Shown one piece after another: positions 29,623 through 39,205 of a stretch of DNA of 61,967 bases (position 1 is the first letter of the stretch; every line of letters begins with the position of its first letter). The position numbers and the translations under genes were made by a program. The notes under the pieces were generated by a model, which saw nothing but the letters and a program-made list of their open reading frames with translations, did no database searches and had not been told where the DNA came from. Origin of the DNA: Bacillota bacterium (GTDB lineage: Bacteria > Bacillota_A > Clostridia > Clostridiales > Clostridiaceae); contig JAKBFR010000001.1 of the NCBI GenBank assembly GCA_021837545.1, forward strand, positions 1 to 61,967, written 5' to 3'.

Positions 29623-30408
29623 ATGGATATATTTTTGATTATAGGTATTATTGGAGCTCTTATAGTTGTAGTTGTAGCAATGCTTTTAAAAGGTGCGAGT
29701 ATGGCTATACTAATAAGCGGTGAAGCAATAATGGTAATTCTTGTTGGTACTGTAATTGGTTTAATGAATTCTTTTCCAAAAGGGGAGTTTATTAAACTTC
29801 CTAAAATTTTTGGGGTTCTTTTTAGTGATAAAAATAAACAAGATCCTAGTGAAACCATTACACAGCTTGTAGAAATGGCTCAAACAACTAGAAGAGATGG
29901 TTTATTATCTCTTGAAAGTACTATACAAGGACTAGAAAGCAAGTTTTTAAAAAAAGGATTAGAGATGGTGGTGGATGGTTTAGAGCCAGAACTTATAAAA
30001 GAAGTATTAGAAATAGAAATTGAGAGTATGGAAGACAGACATCGTCTTGGTATTACAGCATTTTCAACAGCAGGGGGTACAGCTCCAACGCTTGGAGTTT
30101 TAGGAGCTGTTATTGGACTAATTGGTGCTCTTGGAAATCTTAATGATATTGCAAAACTTGGAGAAAGTATAAGTTCAGCCTTTGTTGCAACTGTTTATGG
30201 TATTTTTACTGGATATTTAATTTGGCATCCGTTTTCAAACAGATTAAAAAGAAAATCTTTAGATGAAGTAAAGAGTATGAATATTATGCTCGAAGGAATC
30301 TTAGCTATTCAAGCAGGAAATAATCCAAAGAGTATCGAAAGAAAGCTAGTAGGGATGATAGAACCAAGCAAAAGAGCAAAATTTGAAGAAAACAATAAAG
30401 AAAACTAA
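29623..30408 (+). CDS. motA: Flagellar motor stator protein MotA
   Basis: A 261-residue stator subunit with four membrane helices (two near the N-terminus, two around residues 145-205). The cytoplasmic loop carries the torque-generating charged segment TRRDGLLSLE, and the third helix carries the conserved AGGTAPTLGVLGAVIGLIGAL with its proline. It forms the ion channel with MotB, which follows 14 bases downstream. The start has AAAGGAGGAC. No flagellar or chemotaxis genes lie nearby, so this is an isolated motAB pair. Confidence 0.93.
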   Translation: MDIFLIIGIIGALIVVVVAMLLKGASMAILISGEAIMVILVGTVIGLMNSFPKGEFIKLPKIFGVLFSDKNKQDPSETITQLVEMAQTTRRDGLLSLESTIQGLESKFLKKGLEMVVDGLEPELIKEVLEIEIESMEDRHRLGITAFSTAGGTAPTLGVLGAVIGLIGALGNLNDIAKLGESISSAFVATVYGIFTGYLIWHPFSNRLKRKSLDEVKSMNIMLEGILAIQAGNNPKSIERKLVGMIEPSKRAKFEENNKEN

Positions 30409-30422
30409 TTTAAAGGAGAATA

Positions 30423-31151
30423 ATGATGAGAAAGAAAAAAGAACATCATGAAGAGCATGTTGATGAAGCATGGCTTCTTCCATATTCAGATATGTTAACA
30501 CTCCTATTAGCACTATTTATTGTTATGTTTGCTATGGGTCAAACAGATAAAGTAAAATTTAAGGCAATGAGCGAACAATTTAATATTATTTTTGCAGGCG
30601 GTAGTGGCGTAATGCAAAACGATGGTACTTCAGTTATCCCTATGGAGGCTCCACCAGGACAAGCCGAGTATGACAAGATGACTGAAGTAAAAAAAATGTT
30701 AGAAGAAGAAATTACAAAAGAGGGTTATTCTGATAAGGTTAAAGTTGATCTTAACAATGATGGACTACAAATTTCCATACAAGATACTGTTTTATTTAAT
30801 ACAGGTGAGGCAGAGGTACTAAATAATTTATCACCATTACTTTTAGAAATTTCAAAGATGATTCAAGGCTTAGATAATCAAATAAAAGTTGTAGGGTATA
30901 CAGACAATGTACCTATTAAAAATGAAAAATTTCGATCTAACTGGGATTTGAGTGCAATGAGAGCTATAAATGTAATGAATTTTATGGTTAATTCAGGAAC
31001 AATTAGTGCAGATAAAGTATCTATTCAAGCTTATGGTGAATATATGCCTAAATATGACAATACAACAGAGGCAGGTAGAGCTAAAAATAGAAGAGTAGAA
31101 ATTATTGTAGCTCGAAAGTATCCAGTGGCTACAGAAGAAAAATCAAATTGA
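30423..31151 (+). CDS. motB: Flagellar motor stator protein MotB
   Basis: A 242-residue protein. A basic cytoplasmic N-terminus (with a His/Glu-rich KKKEHHEEHVDE) precedes the single membrane helix YSDMLTLLLALFIVMFAM with the proton-carrying Asp23. A C-terminal OmpA-like peptidoglycan-binding domain follows (IKVVGYTDNVPI, then SNWDLSAMRAINVMNFMV and GRAKNRRVEI). The Asp context (YSDMLTLLLALF) is of the proton-type MotB rather than PomB, but that cannot be proven. It is an operon with motA and ends before a large hairpin terminator. Confidence 0.93.
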   Translation: MMRKKKEHHEEHVDEAWLLPYSDMLTLLLALFIVMFAMGQTDKVKFKAMSEQFNIIFAGGSGVMQNDGTSVIPMEAPPGQAEYDKMTEVKKMLEEEITKEGYSDKVKVDLNNDGLQISIQDTVLFNTGEAEVLNNLSPLLLEISKMIQGLDNQIKVVGYTDNVPIKNEKFRSNWDLSAMRAINVMNFMVNSGTISADKVSIQAYGEYMPKYDNTTEAGRAKNRRVEIIVARKYPVATEEKSN

Positions 31152-31198
31152 TAAGAAAAATTAGAAATTATCTAATTAAATAGAGATTTAAGGATAAT

Positions 31199-31273
31199 AA
31201 AAAGCATTCAATTTAAGTGAACAATGTCCTGTTGATTATGCAGGGTATAGTTTAAGCTGATTGAGTGCTTTTT
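31199..31273 (+). terminator. Terminator hairpin after motB
   Basis: AAAAAGCATTCAAT (31199-31212) pairs with ATTGAGTGCTTTTT (31260-31273). The ~47-base interior can form further pairs. Confidence 0.65.
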
Positions 31274-31542
31274 CATAATATTATTTTTCATTTTCAACGG
31301 AAAAGATAATTATAGGCAAGATATTAGAATATTTCACATAATTAAATGATATTTTTAACCATATAATAACTTATTAATAATATATATATTTATAATAATA
31401 CATATATAAGAAATTATAATATGAAATACGTTGTTATGTTAAAATTGGTATACTAATTTTAGATATCTTTGAAAAGTTATTTTAAGACGCTTAATTTAGC
31501 ATAATGAAAAGATATATATATAGAATTAAATGGAGGGGAATA
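31274..31542. other. Gene-free stretch before the radical-SAM gene
   Basis: Very AT-rich. The only promoter-like signal is an extended -10 TGGTATACT (31447-31454, hexamer TATACT) without a clear -35. No repeat or RNA motif was recognised. Confidence 0.4.
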
Positions 31543-32427
31543 ATGGAATTCATAACTGCAAAAACAATTATATCAGGATATGCTGAGCATAATGATTGGT
31601 TTGGGAAGAATTATAATATGAATATCTACAAGGGATGTTGTCATGGGTGTATTTATTGTGACAGCCGTAGTGATTGTTATAGAATAGATAACTTTGATGT
31701 AGTAAGAGCTAAAAAAGATACTATTTCTTTAATTAATAAGGAACTTAAATCAAAGAAAAGAACAGGTGTAATCGGAACTGGTGCTATGAGCGACCCTTAT
31801 AATCCTTTTGAAAAGGAATATTCTTTAACAAGAAGTGCATTAGAACTCATTAATATTCATGGATTTGGAGTTTCTATTGCAACTAAAAGTAGCTTGGTCA
31901 CAAGAGACATTGATATTTTGAAAAAGATAAAAATTCATTCTCCAGTGATTATTAAGATAACTATAACAACTTGCGATGATGAACTTTGTAAAAAGATAGA
32001 GCCTAATGTAATAACAGCTTCAAAAAGGTTTTCTGCTATAAAAGAACTTTCTGATAATGGGATTTTTGCAGGAATATTGCTTATGCCAGTTCTTCCATTT
32101 TTAGAAGATAATGAAGAAAATATAAGTAGTATAGTTAATCATGCCCATGAAAATGGAGCTAAGTTTATATACCCAGCCTTTGGAGTAACATTGAGGCAAA
32201 ATCAAAGAGAATGGTATTATAAAAAACTTGATGAGACTTTTCCGGGAATTAAACAAAAGTATATACAACAGTTTAAAAATGACTATGAATGTAGATCTCC
32301 AAAAGCAAAGGAATTGTGGCAGTTGTTTCAAAAAGAATGTAATAGATTTGGGATATTATACAAAATGGAAGATATTATTGCTGCTTATAAGAAGGGGTAC
32401 GAGGACAATCAAATTTCCATGTTTTAA
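31543..32427 (+). CDS. Radical SAM protein, spore-photoproduct-lyase-like family
   Basis: A 294-residue radical-SAM enzyme. The iron-sulfur motif C32-x3-C36-x2-C39 lies in YKGCCHGCIYCDSRSDCY, followed by GAMSDPYNPFEKEYSLTR and a TIM-barrel-like core. This resembles the SPL-related radical-SAM proteins of clostridia rather than genuine SplB, whose longer N-terminus is absent. The substrate is unknown. ATG 31543 is chosen because GGAGGGGA lies 3-10 bases upstream; an ATG at 31504 has no such site. It is followed after 77 bases by a nitrilase-family gene. Confidence 0.8.
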   Translation: MEFITAKTIISGYAEHNDWFGKNYNMNIYKGCCHGCIYCDSRSDCYRIDNFDVVRAKKDTISLINKELKSKKRTGVIGTGAMSDPYNPFEKEYSLTRSALELINIHGFGVSIATKSSLVTRDIDILKKIKIHSPVIIKITITTCDDELCKKIEPNVITASKRFSAIKELSDNGIFAGILLMPVLPFLEDNEENISSIVNHAHENGAKFIYPAFGVTLRQNQREWYYKKLDETFPGIKQKYIQQFKNDYECRSPKAKELWQLFQKECNRFGILYKMEDIIAAYKKGYEDNQISMF

Positions 32428-32504
32428 TTTAAAAAATTAATGAAAGTATATTAGACTTTTTATGAAATAGATTATTTTTGTAACTTTATTAAGGAGGAAG
32501 AAAA

Positions 32505-33287
32505 ATGATTATAGGAATTGCTCAAATGAATATAACTTGGGAAAATAGCAATGAAAATATGAAAAAAGTTGAGAATTTTGTTAAAAAAGCCTCAGAAGAC
32601 AAAGTAGAGTTGATTTTATTCCCTGAGATGGCATTAACAGGTTTTACAATGGCGATAAATAATCTTTCATTAACAGAAGATGAAATAATAAATTGGATTA
32701 AGAAGGTAGCTATAGAGAATAAAATGAACATAGGCCTGGGATTTGCAATAAAAGTTGATGAAAAAGGCAAGAATAAATATGTTATTGCATCTAAAGAAGG
32801 AAGAATTTTAGTTAAATATACTAAAATACACCCATTTTCTTATGGTGGAGAAAATGTTAAATATTGTAGTGGAGATGAAATATGTATTTGCCGAATAAAT
32901 CAATTCAATATAACTCCATTTATTTGCTATGACTTAAGATTTCCAGAGATATTTCAGATAGCTTCTAAAGAAGCAGAGATAATAATTGTTGCAGCAAGCT
33001 GGCCTGAATCCAGAGAAGATCATTGGATAATATTATTAAAAGCAAGAGCCATAGAAAATCAATGTTATGTCATAGGCATAAATAGAGTAGGCTTAGGTAA
33101 TGGCTTGCAGTATAATGGAGGATCAATTTTTGTAAGCCCCAGTGGAAAAATTCTAAATGAGATAAATTCTGAAGAAACAATAATTATAAGAGATTTAGAA
33201 ATAAAAAAAGTCTTAGAAGTTAAAGAAAAATTTAATATAAAGAAAGATAGAAGAGAAGAATTATATAAAATTATTGATATGATATAA
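32505..33287 (+). CDS. Carbon-nitrogen hydrolase (nitrilase superfamily)
   Basis: A 260-residue amidase of the nitrilase fold with the full catalytic triad: Glu41 (FPEMALTGF), Lys107 (YTKIHPFSY) and Cys141 (CYDLRFPEIF). Together with the length this is closest to the omega-amidase / YafV (Nit2) group, which clears alpha-ketoglutaramate-type amides or deaminated glutathione. The precise substrate is not determinable by eye. The start follows AAGGAGGAAGAAAA. It may share a transcript with the radical-SAM gene upstream. Confidence 0.88.
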   Translation: MIIGIAQMNITWENSNENMKKVENFVKKASEDKVELILFPEMALTGFTMAINNLSLTEDEIINWIKKVAIENKMNIGLGFAIKVDEKGKNKYVIASKEGRILVKYTKIHPFSYGGENVKYCSGDEICICRINQFNITPFICYDLRFPEIFQIASKEAEIIIVAASWPESREDHWIILLKARAIENQCYVIGINRVGLGNGLQYNGGSIFVSPSGKILNEINSEETIIIRDLEIKKVLEVKEKFNIKKDRREELYKIIDMI

Positions 33288-33328
33288 TAATATTAAACTT
33301 TGTATGGACATAGTGCTCATTGAGGGTA

Positions 33329-33382
33329 GAGGTTCAGCTAAGATTTAGATCACCCCCACCTGAATCAAGTTTAGCTTGATAA
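33329..33382 (-). repeat. Two-hairpin ATCAAG/CTTGAT repeat (reverse copy)
   Basis: Read on the minus strand it begins ATCAAGCTAAACTTGATTCA and continues GGTGGGGGTGATC to TTAGCTGAACC. It matches the plus-strand copy at 47181-47237 over ~55 bases. The first hairpin is ATCAAG/CTTGAT and the second TTCAG/CTGAA. Confidence 0.55.
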
Positions 33383-33409
33383 TTAATAAATGGAATGGTA
33401 GGTAAAGAG

Positions 33410-34441
33410 ATGGTAAATGATTTTCAACAAGAAATTGAGAATAGAAAATTAAGAATGAAAAATGATATGAAGAAAACTGGCGGAAATTGTGCAAGAATGC
33501 TTCTTATATTAGCGATATTAGTATATATAATAGGATTTGCAATTATATTAATCATTAAAATTAGGGGGAGAGTTTTAGGCATAGATACAACAACTAATCA
33601 TGAAATAAATACTATTTTAGGGATTTCTAAAGATAAGTATAATTTTTTGGTAGGATACCTTCCCTGTATAATTGGAGATATTATAGCAATTATAATAGCA
33701 ATGAAGACTACAAATATAAAATTTAAAGAAGATATATTTAACAGAAATAAATCACCTAAAATATTTATATTATTAGGAACAATTTCTTGTATAGGAATAG
33801 GAATGATTTCAAGTATAATCTATTTAACATATTCAACAATTATTAAGCATTACGGTATAATTATTCCAGAGCCAGATTTTAGTTTTCCTGCACAAAGTAA
33901 ATATTTAATATTATTTTTAATATATGCATGTTTACTAGGGCCTATATTGGAAGAAATAATATTTAGAGGTTTTATACTTAAGAGTATGCAGAAATATGGA
34001 AACTTAACAGCAATTATCGTCTCTTCTATTTTATTTTCTATGTTTCATTTAAACTTGGTTCAATTTGTTAATCCTGTATTAATGGGAATTGTTTTGGCAT
34101 TTATTACGATTAAGTCCAAGTCTATTGTGCCATCAATAATAGCGCATATATTTAATAACACAATAACTTTTATAATGGCAAGAATGTCCTTGGTTGACAT
34201 ACCATCACTACAATCAATATCCATAGCTATATATGCTTTTGCTGGAATTTTAGCACTTACAGCATTTATTGTTAAGTATTGGAAAGACTTCATTCAAACA
34301 ATAAAAGAGGATAATAGAATGCTAAAAACTTATGAAAAAGTTAGGTATTCTTTTAGTGGAATATGGGGATTGTCATATATAACATTTTATGTGATATTCG
34401 TAGTTGGAATTATGATAGTAACAAATGTAATAAAGAAGTAA
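33410..34441 (+). CDS. CPBP (CAAX/Abi-type) intramembrane metalloprotease
   Basis: About 343 residues with eight or so membrane helices. The CPBP catalytic motifs are EEIIFRGF (EExxxR), the FSMFHLNLVQFV histidine motif, and the AHIFNNTITF segment. Family members include prenyl-protein proteases and bacteriocin self-immunity proteins, and nothing nearby suggests a bacteriocin. ATG 33410 has TAGGT about 6 bases upstream; ATG 33395 in the same frame is possible and adds five residues. Charged N-terminus, otherwise normal. Confidence 0.85.
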   Translation: MVNDFQQEIENRKLRMKNDMKKTGGNCARMLLILAILVYIIGFAIILIIKIRGRVLGIDTTTNHEINTILGISKDKYNFLVGYLPCIIGDIIAIIIAMKTTNIKFKEDIFNRNKSPKIFILLGTISCIGIGMISSIIYLTYSTIIKHYGIIIPEPDFSFPAQSKYLILFLIYACLLGPILEEIIFRGFILKSMQKYGNLTAIIVSSILFSMFHLNLVQFVNPVLMGIVLAFITIKSKSIVPSIIAHIFNNTITFIMARMSLVDIPSLQSISIAIYAFAGILALTAFIVKYWKDFIQTIKEDNRMLKTYEKVRYSFSGIWGLSYITFYVIFVVGIMIVTNVIKK

Positions 34442-34490
34442 TGTATTTTAATGGCTTTAATAAATCATTATAGTGAAATAGTTATATGCA

Positions 34491-34518
34491 TTGACACCGT
34501 AAGTAGAGATGCTATAAT
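34491..34518 (+). promoter_or_regulatory. Consensus sigma-A promoter of the M20 amidohydrolase, with flanking inverted repeat
   Basis: TTGACA (34491-34496), 16 bp, TATAAT (34513-34518). The -10 box is bracketed by GATGC (34508-34512) and GCATC (34523-34527), a 5-bp inverted repeat suited to a regulator-binding site. Confidence 0.75.
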
Positions 34519-34545
34519 TTAAGCATCAATTAAAGGGGGATTAAT

Positions 34546-35748
34546 ATGATGAATAAGATATTATTATCAATAATAGAGAATTTAAATGATGAACTTATAG
34601 GTGTATATCGTAAATTACATGAAAATCCTGAATTATCTAATGAAGAATTTGAAACAACAAAGTTGATAAAAAAGTTATTAAAAAAAGCAGATATAGAAGT
34701 TCTTGAGTTACCGCTAGAAACAGGGCTTGTAGCTCAAATAAAAGGAAATCCTAATGGACCAGTTATTGCTATTAGATGTGATATAGATGCATTACCGATT
34801 CAAGAAGAGACAAGTTTACCTTATAAGTCTAAAATTAATGGTAAGATGCATGCATGTGGACATGATTTTCATACAGCAGCAATTTTGGGAGCTGCTTATT
34901 TAGTTAAACGGCATCAAGCATCTTTAATAGGTACAGTAAAATTTATTTTTCAACCAGGAGAAGAGAGTGCAGATGGGGCTAAGAAAATTTTAGAAACAGG
35001 TGTTTTAGATGATGTAGAGGCAATCTTTGGAGTACATAATGTTTCTGATGCAGAAGTCGGCATTATGGGCATGAAACCCGGAGCGATGACTGCAGCAGTT
35101 GATAGATTTGAAATTAAAATCACAGGTGTTGGAAGTCATGCAGCTAAACCCGAAAGAGGAATAGATCCAATCATAATTGCAAGCAACATAGTTACTTCTC
35201 TTCAGACAATTGTTAGTCGTAACATAGGTGCAACAGAAAAAGCACTTTTAAGTGTAACACATATAGAGGGCGGAAATACGTGGAATGTAATACCAGAATC
35301 TGCATATCTTGAAGGAACCGTTAGAACATTAAATGAAGATATACGTGAGTTAATCTCTAAAAGAATGAAGGAAATAATTACTGGAATAGCACAATCTTTT
35401 GGGGGAAGTGCAGAACTTATTTGGCATTCAGGATCGCCGGCAACTAACAATACGGTAGAATGGGTTGACTTTGCAACTAAACTTGGGAAAAGGGCAGGCT
35501 ATAATGTTAAGCAGATTTCTATGGGATTAGAAGGAGAGGACTTTGCATACTATCAAAAGAAGATACCAGGTGCATTTATCATTATAGGAACAGGATTATC
35601 TTATGCACATCATCATCCTGCGTATCAAGTAGATGAAAAAGCAATTTTAAATTGCTCAAAATACTTTGCTCATTTAGCAGAAGGTGGATTAAAAGAAATA
35701 TTAGATAAAAATTACACCCCTTTAAAAAAAAGCGCGAAGCGCAATTAA
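34546..35748 (+). CDS. M20-family amidohydrolase
   Basis: A 400-residue zinc amidohydrolase of the IAA-amino-acid hydrolase / N-acyl-amino-acid amidohydrolase group. It shows the metal-binding HACGHDFHTAAILGAA, FQPGEESADGAKK with the catalytic glutamate, FGVHNVSDAEVG, the dimerisation-domain histidine in GVGSHAAKPERGIDP, and HHHPAYQVDE near the end. It hydrolyses N-acylated amino acids; the natural substrate is not known. The start is preceded by AAAGGGGGA and a near-consensus promoter. The last codons (LKKSAKRN) are encoded by a copy of the GCGCGAAGCGC repeat, so the C-terminus has been altered by a repeat insertion. Confidence 0.9.
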   Translation: MMNKILLSIIENLNDELIGVYRKLHENPELSNEEFETTKLIKKLLKKADIEVLELPLETGLVAQIKGNPNGPVIAIRCDIDALPIQEETSLPYKSKINGKMHACGHDFHTAAILGAAYLVKRHQASLIGTVKFIFQPGEESADGAKKILETGVLDDVEAIFGVHNVSDAEVGIMGMKPGAMTAAVDRFEIKITGVGSHAAKPERGIDPIIIASNIVTSLQTIVSRNIGATEKALLSVTHIEGGNTWNVIPESAYLEGTVRTLNEDIRELISKRMKEIITGIAQSFGGSAELIWHSGSPATNNTVEWVDFATKLGKRAGYNVKQISMGLEGEDFAYYQKKIPGAFIIIGTGLSYAHHHPAYQVDEKAILNCSKYFAHLAEGGLKEILDKNYTPLKKSAKRN

Positions 35749-35757
35749 GAACTTTTG
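35722..35757. repeat. GCGCGAAGCGC mini-repeat, copy 1
   Basis: TTAAAAAAAAGCGCGAAGCG, continuing CAATTAAGAACTTTTGACT. On the minus strand the same sequence reads GCGC-TTC-GCGC followed by a T-run, a terminator-like hairpin. It overlaps the 3' end of the M20 gene. Confidence 0.75.
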
Positions 35758-35778
35758 ACTGTTAGAAAATATCCACCT

Positions 35779-35816
35779 CTAAAAAAAGCGCGAAGCGCAA
35801 CCAAGAACTTTTGACT
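35779..35816. repeat. GCGCGAAGCGC mini-repeat, copy 2
   Basis: Second copy with the same A-run, GCGCGAAGCGC core and AAGAACTTTTGACT end, 56 bases after copy 1, so the pair is a tandem duplication. A third copy lies at 49622. Confidence 0.75.
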
Positions 35817-35898
35817 ATTAAATTATTGAGTTTCTCATTGTAGCTATCAGTTGCAACTTACAATTATTCTATGTCAATTGAAAAGAGGTAAGTAGAGA

Positions 35899-37077
35899 AT
35901 GAATACTAAGGTGATTATATCAATTTTTATTGTATTAGGTCTATACATTAGCCTTTGTTATTATATTGGCTTAAAAGGAAAAAGAATATTTTTACATGGA
36001 CGCGTAAAATTTAAATATACAAGGTATTGGTTAATATATTGGTTGATATATTGGACTGTTGCCTTAGCTTTTATTTTAAGTAATATATTTAGAGGCATAT
36101 TAACTACAGATAATTGGATAACATCTATAGTTACATTGATTGGGGCAACTTACCTTGGAATTTTTATTTATTCAATAATGATATTTTTTGTGGTAGATAT
36201 TATAAAGTTTATTTTAAAGAAAATTATTATTGGTCAACCAATTAGACAAAACCTAAAAAATATATATTGCAATGGGATTTCGGTATTTATAATAGTATTT
36301 ATTGTAGTTGGTTTAGGGATTTGGAATGCTCAAAGTCACGTTGTAACTAATTATGAAGTAAATATTAATAAATATGCAGGAAAAATCACTTCATTAAATG
36401 TTGTTATGATTTCTGATGTTCATATGGGAATAACAATAAAAGAAAATGGTATTAATAAAATGGTAAATTCAATAAATGAATTAAATCCAGATATAGTTCT
36501 ATTTTGTGGGGATATATTTGATGAGAATACAACTACAAATTTAAAAGAATATTCTAGAGAAACATTTAAGAATATAAAATCCAAATATGGAGTATATGAT
36601 ATTACAGGAAACCATGAATATAGTGCTGGTGATTTATCACAAACTATTTCATACTTTGAAGATGCAAATATCAAGTTTTTGCAAGATGAGTCAATAAAAA
36701 TAGCAGATAGTTTTTATGTAGTCGGAAGGAATGATCCAGCAAACAGAAGAGTAACAGGACAAGAAATAAAACCGTTAAGTGATATTTTGAAAGATGTTGA
36801 TAAATCACTTCCAATTATAGTTTTAAACCATAGGCCAGAAAACTTAGAGGAAGCAGAAGTAGAAAATGTGGATTTACAACTTTCAGGACATACTCATAAG
36901 GGACAGATATTTCCAGGTAATCTTGTTACAAACTATTTAAATGAAAAAGATTATGGGCATTTAATAAAAGATAAATTCAATTTAATTGTAAGTTCAGGAT
37001 ATGGGACATGGGGACCACCAATGAGAATTGGAAGTGAAAACGAAATAGTAAATATTAAGATTAACTTTAAAATATAG
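35899..37077 (+). CDS. Membrane-anchored metallophosphoesterase (YkuE/YaeI-like)
   Basis: A 392-residue protein. Four membrane helices occupy residues ~1-150, then a calcineurin-like phosphoesterase domain: MISDVHMGI, VLFCGDIFDE, TGNHEY, LNHRPENLEEA and LSGHTHKGQIFPG supply the dinuclear metal ligands. YaeI- and YkuE-type enzymes are thought to hydrolyse envelope phospho-substrates, and the exact substrate is unknown. The active site is predicted outside the cell after the fourth helix. ATG 35899 follows AGAGGTAAGTAGAG. A strong hairpin follows the stop. Confidence 0.88.
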   Translation: MNTKVIISIFIVLGLYISLCYYIGLKGKRIFLHGRVKFKYTRYWLIYWLIYWTVALAFILSNIFRGILTTDNWITSIVTLIGATYLGIFIYSIMIFFVVDIIKFILKKIIIGQPIRQNLKNIYCNGISVFIIVFIVVGLGIWNAQSHVVTNYEVNINKYAGKITSLNVVMISDVHMGITIKENGINKMVNSINELNPDIVLFCGDIFDENTTTNLKEYSRETFKNIKSKYGVYDITGNHEYSAGDLSQTISYFEDANIKFLQDESIKIADSFYVVGRNDPANRRVTGQEIKPLSDILKDVDKSLPIIVLNHRPENLEEAEVENVDLQLSGHTHKGQIFPGNLVTNYLNEKDYGHLIKDKFNLIVSSGYGTWGPPMRIGSENEIVNIKINFKI

Positions 37078-37122
37078 GGTTTCCCAATGATAATTAAAAT
37101 TATTATTGAGAAACCCTATATT
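37074..37122 (+). terminator. Hairpin terminator after the metallophosphoesterase gene
   Basis: TATAGGGTTTC / GAAACCCTATA stem, inner CAATGATAAT/ATTATTATTG extension, then TTACAATCTTTTG. Confidence 0.6.
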
Positions 37123-37278
37123 ACAATCTTTTGTAGTTTAACCAGCATAATTTATATGGTAATATATACATAATATATATGTTGGTAATTTGTGTTAAAT
37201 ATTTAGATGTGTATCTACAAGGTTTAAATTTTAATGTTATAATTATTTTATGTAAACTTAAAGAGGAGAAAGTATGAT

Positions 37279-39037
37279 ATGGAGTACAAACTGTTCAAAT
37301 TATTAGTGGATGATATTCTACAACCTATATGGATAAAAGATCTTGATTTGAGATTTATATACGTGAATAAAGAATATCAAAATATATATAAAAGTACAAA
37401 TAAGGATTTTATTGGGCTAAAAGACGAAGAAATTTTTAATGGAGCAGTAAATAATGAATTGTGTGGATATTATAATTTAGTTATAAATTCACTGAAGCCC
37501 GTAACAGAAGAAATATGTTTAGATGGGAAGTATAGAAAAGTTAATATAATTCCATTAATTGATGAAAATGAACAAATAACTGCTATAGCTGGTATATACA
37601 CAAATTTAGATATTATAAATGAAAAGGATAAGATTATAGAAGAAAAAGAAAATGTATTGAAGGTGGTAATGGAAACATTACCAGGCATGGTTTTTTATAA
37701 AGATAAAGATGGAAAATATGTTTATACAAATAAGGAATTCGATAAGTTTTATAATGGAAAAGGGATAGATAAATTTGTAGGAAAAACAAATTTTGATATA
37801 CATCCTTCGGAAGAATTGGCAATTAAATATACAAAAGAAGACAATGAAGTAATACAAACAAAGCATAAAAACTGAAACAATACTTCAGTCAGATGATGGA
37901 AAAGATATATATACTGCAGCTATAAAAGTACCTGTAATAAATAAAAATGATGAAATTGTTGGTGTAGTTGGACTAATTTTGGATGTTACTGAAAAGAAAG
38001 AAGCCGAAGAAGAGTTAAGACGTGCAAGTTTTACAGATATTTTAACTGGCTTATATAATAGAACTCATTTTGAAGAAAAGGCAAAGGCACTTTTAGCAAA
38101 AGAATATCTTCCAGTAGGAGTGATAATGGGAGATGCAAATGGTTTAAAATTAGTAAATGATACCTTAGGGCACAGTGAAGGTGATGAGTTGCTAAAACTT
38201 ATAGCGCAGGTGCTTAGAGATGTCTGCGATGGCAGACAATTAATATTTAGAATAGGTGGAGATGAATTCGTAATTTTAGTTCCTAATAGTACTGATTATG
38301 AGTGTGAAAATATTATTAAAAAAATATTTAAACAGTGTAAGCTTTATAAGCATAATTTAATTGATATAAGTATATCTTTAGGTGCATCTATAACTGATAA
38401 TATAAATAAAAGTATATATGAAGCTTTAAAGGAAGCAGAGGATAAGGTGTATAGGCAAAAGTTATTACAAAAAAGTAGTTTTAACAGTTCAGTGATGTAT
38501 TCGTTACAAACAGGACTTCAAGCTAAAAGTTTAGAAACAGAAGAGCATACAGATAGAGTTTTAAAACATTCTTTGATTATTGGGGAAGGATTATCACTTC
38601 CAATCTCTATAATGGATGAACTTACAATAGTTGCAAAACTTCATGATATAGGGAAAATAGGTATAAATGAAGAAATACTACTTAAGTCAGGAAAACTAAC
38701 AGATGATGAATTTGAAATAGTTAAAACTCACACAGAAAAGGGATACAGAATTATTAAAGCTTCTAATCAATTAGATAATATTGCTAAAGGTGTATTGACA
38801 CATCATGAGAGATGGGATGGAGATGGATATCCTCTTCAATTAAAGGGAGAAAGTATACCATTAATATCTAGAATTGTTAGTATTGCAGATGCCTATGATT
38901 CTATGACTAGTAATAATATTTATAAAAAGACTTTGGGTAAAGAAGATGCTATTAAAGAATTACAAAGATGTGCAGGAAAGCAATTTGATCCTAATATAGT
39001 TAAAATATTCGTAGAATATCTAACACAAGCTAATTAG
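37279..39037 (+). pseudogene. PAS-PAS-GGDEF-HD-GYP c-di-GMP signalling protein, frameshifted
   Basis: Two reading frames together make one sensor. 37279-37875 encodes 198 residues with one full PAS domain (~1-115) and most of a second (TLPGMVFYKDKDGKYVYTNK). The rest, in the +1 frame to 39037, continues the PAS (KTETILQSDDGKDIYTAAIK) and then gives GGDEF (RIGGDEF, with GDANGLKLVND) and HD-GYP (HDIGKIGINEE, HHERWDGDGYP). The break is at an A5 run, 37867-37871: removing one A restores K-H-K-T-E-T and an uninterrupted ~585-residue frame. The diguanylate cyclase and phosphodiesterase signature motifs are intact. It is a recent frameshift, slippage site or sequencing error. The start has GAGGAG upstream. 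Confidence 0.85.
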
Positions 39038-39086
39038 GGATTAAATACAATGAGAAATTGAATAAGGTTAGTAAGCGCAATCGAAT

Positions 39087-39129
39087 AAGGTGTTAAATTA
39101 ATTAAAAGTAATTAATTTGATGCCTTTTA
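39087..39129 (+). terminator. Possible terminator after the GGDEF/HD-GYP gene
   Basis: AAGGTGTTAAATTAATT pairs imperfectly with AATTAATTTGATGCCTT, followed by TTAATTT. Confidence 0.5.
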
Positions 39130-39205
39130 ATTTAGTAGAAATTTTTCTGTAAAGTAGATATATTATAAATATAAATGAAATTTTAAATTTAGAAAGGGGG
39201 ATAAC

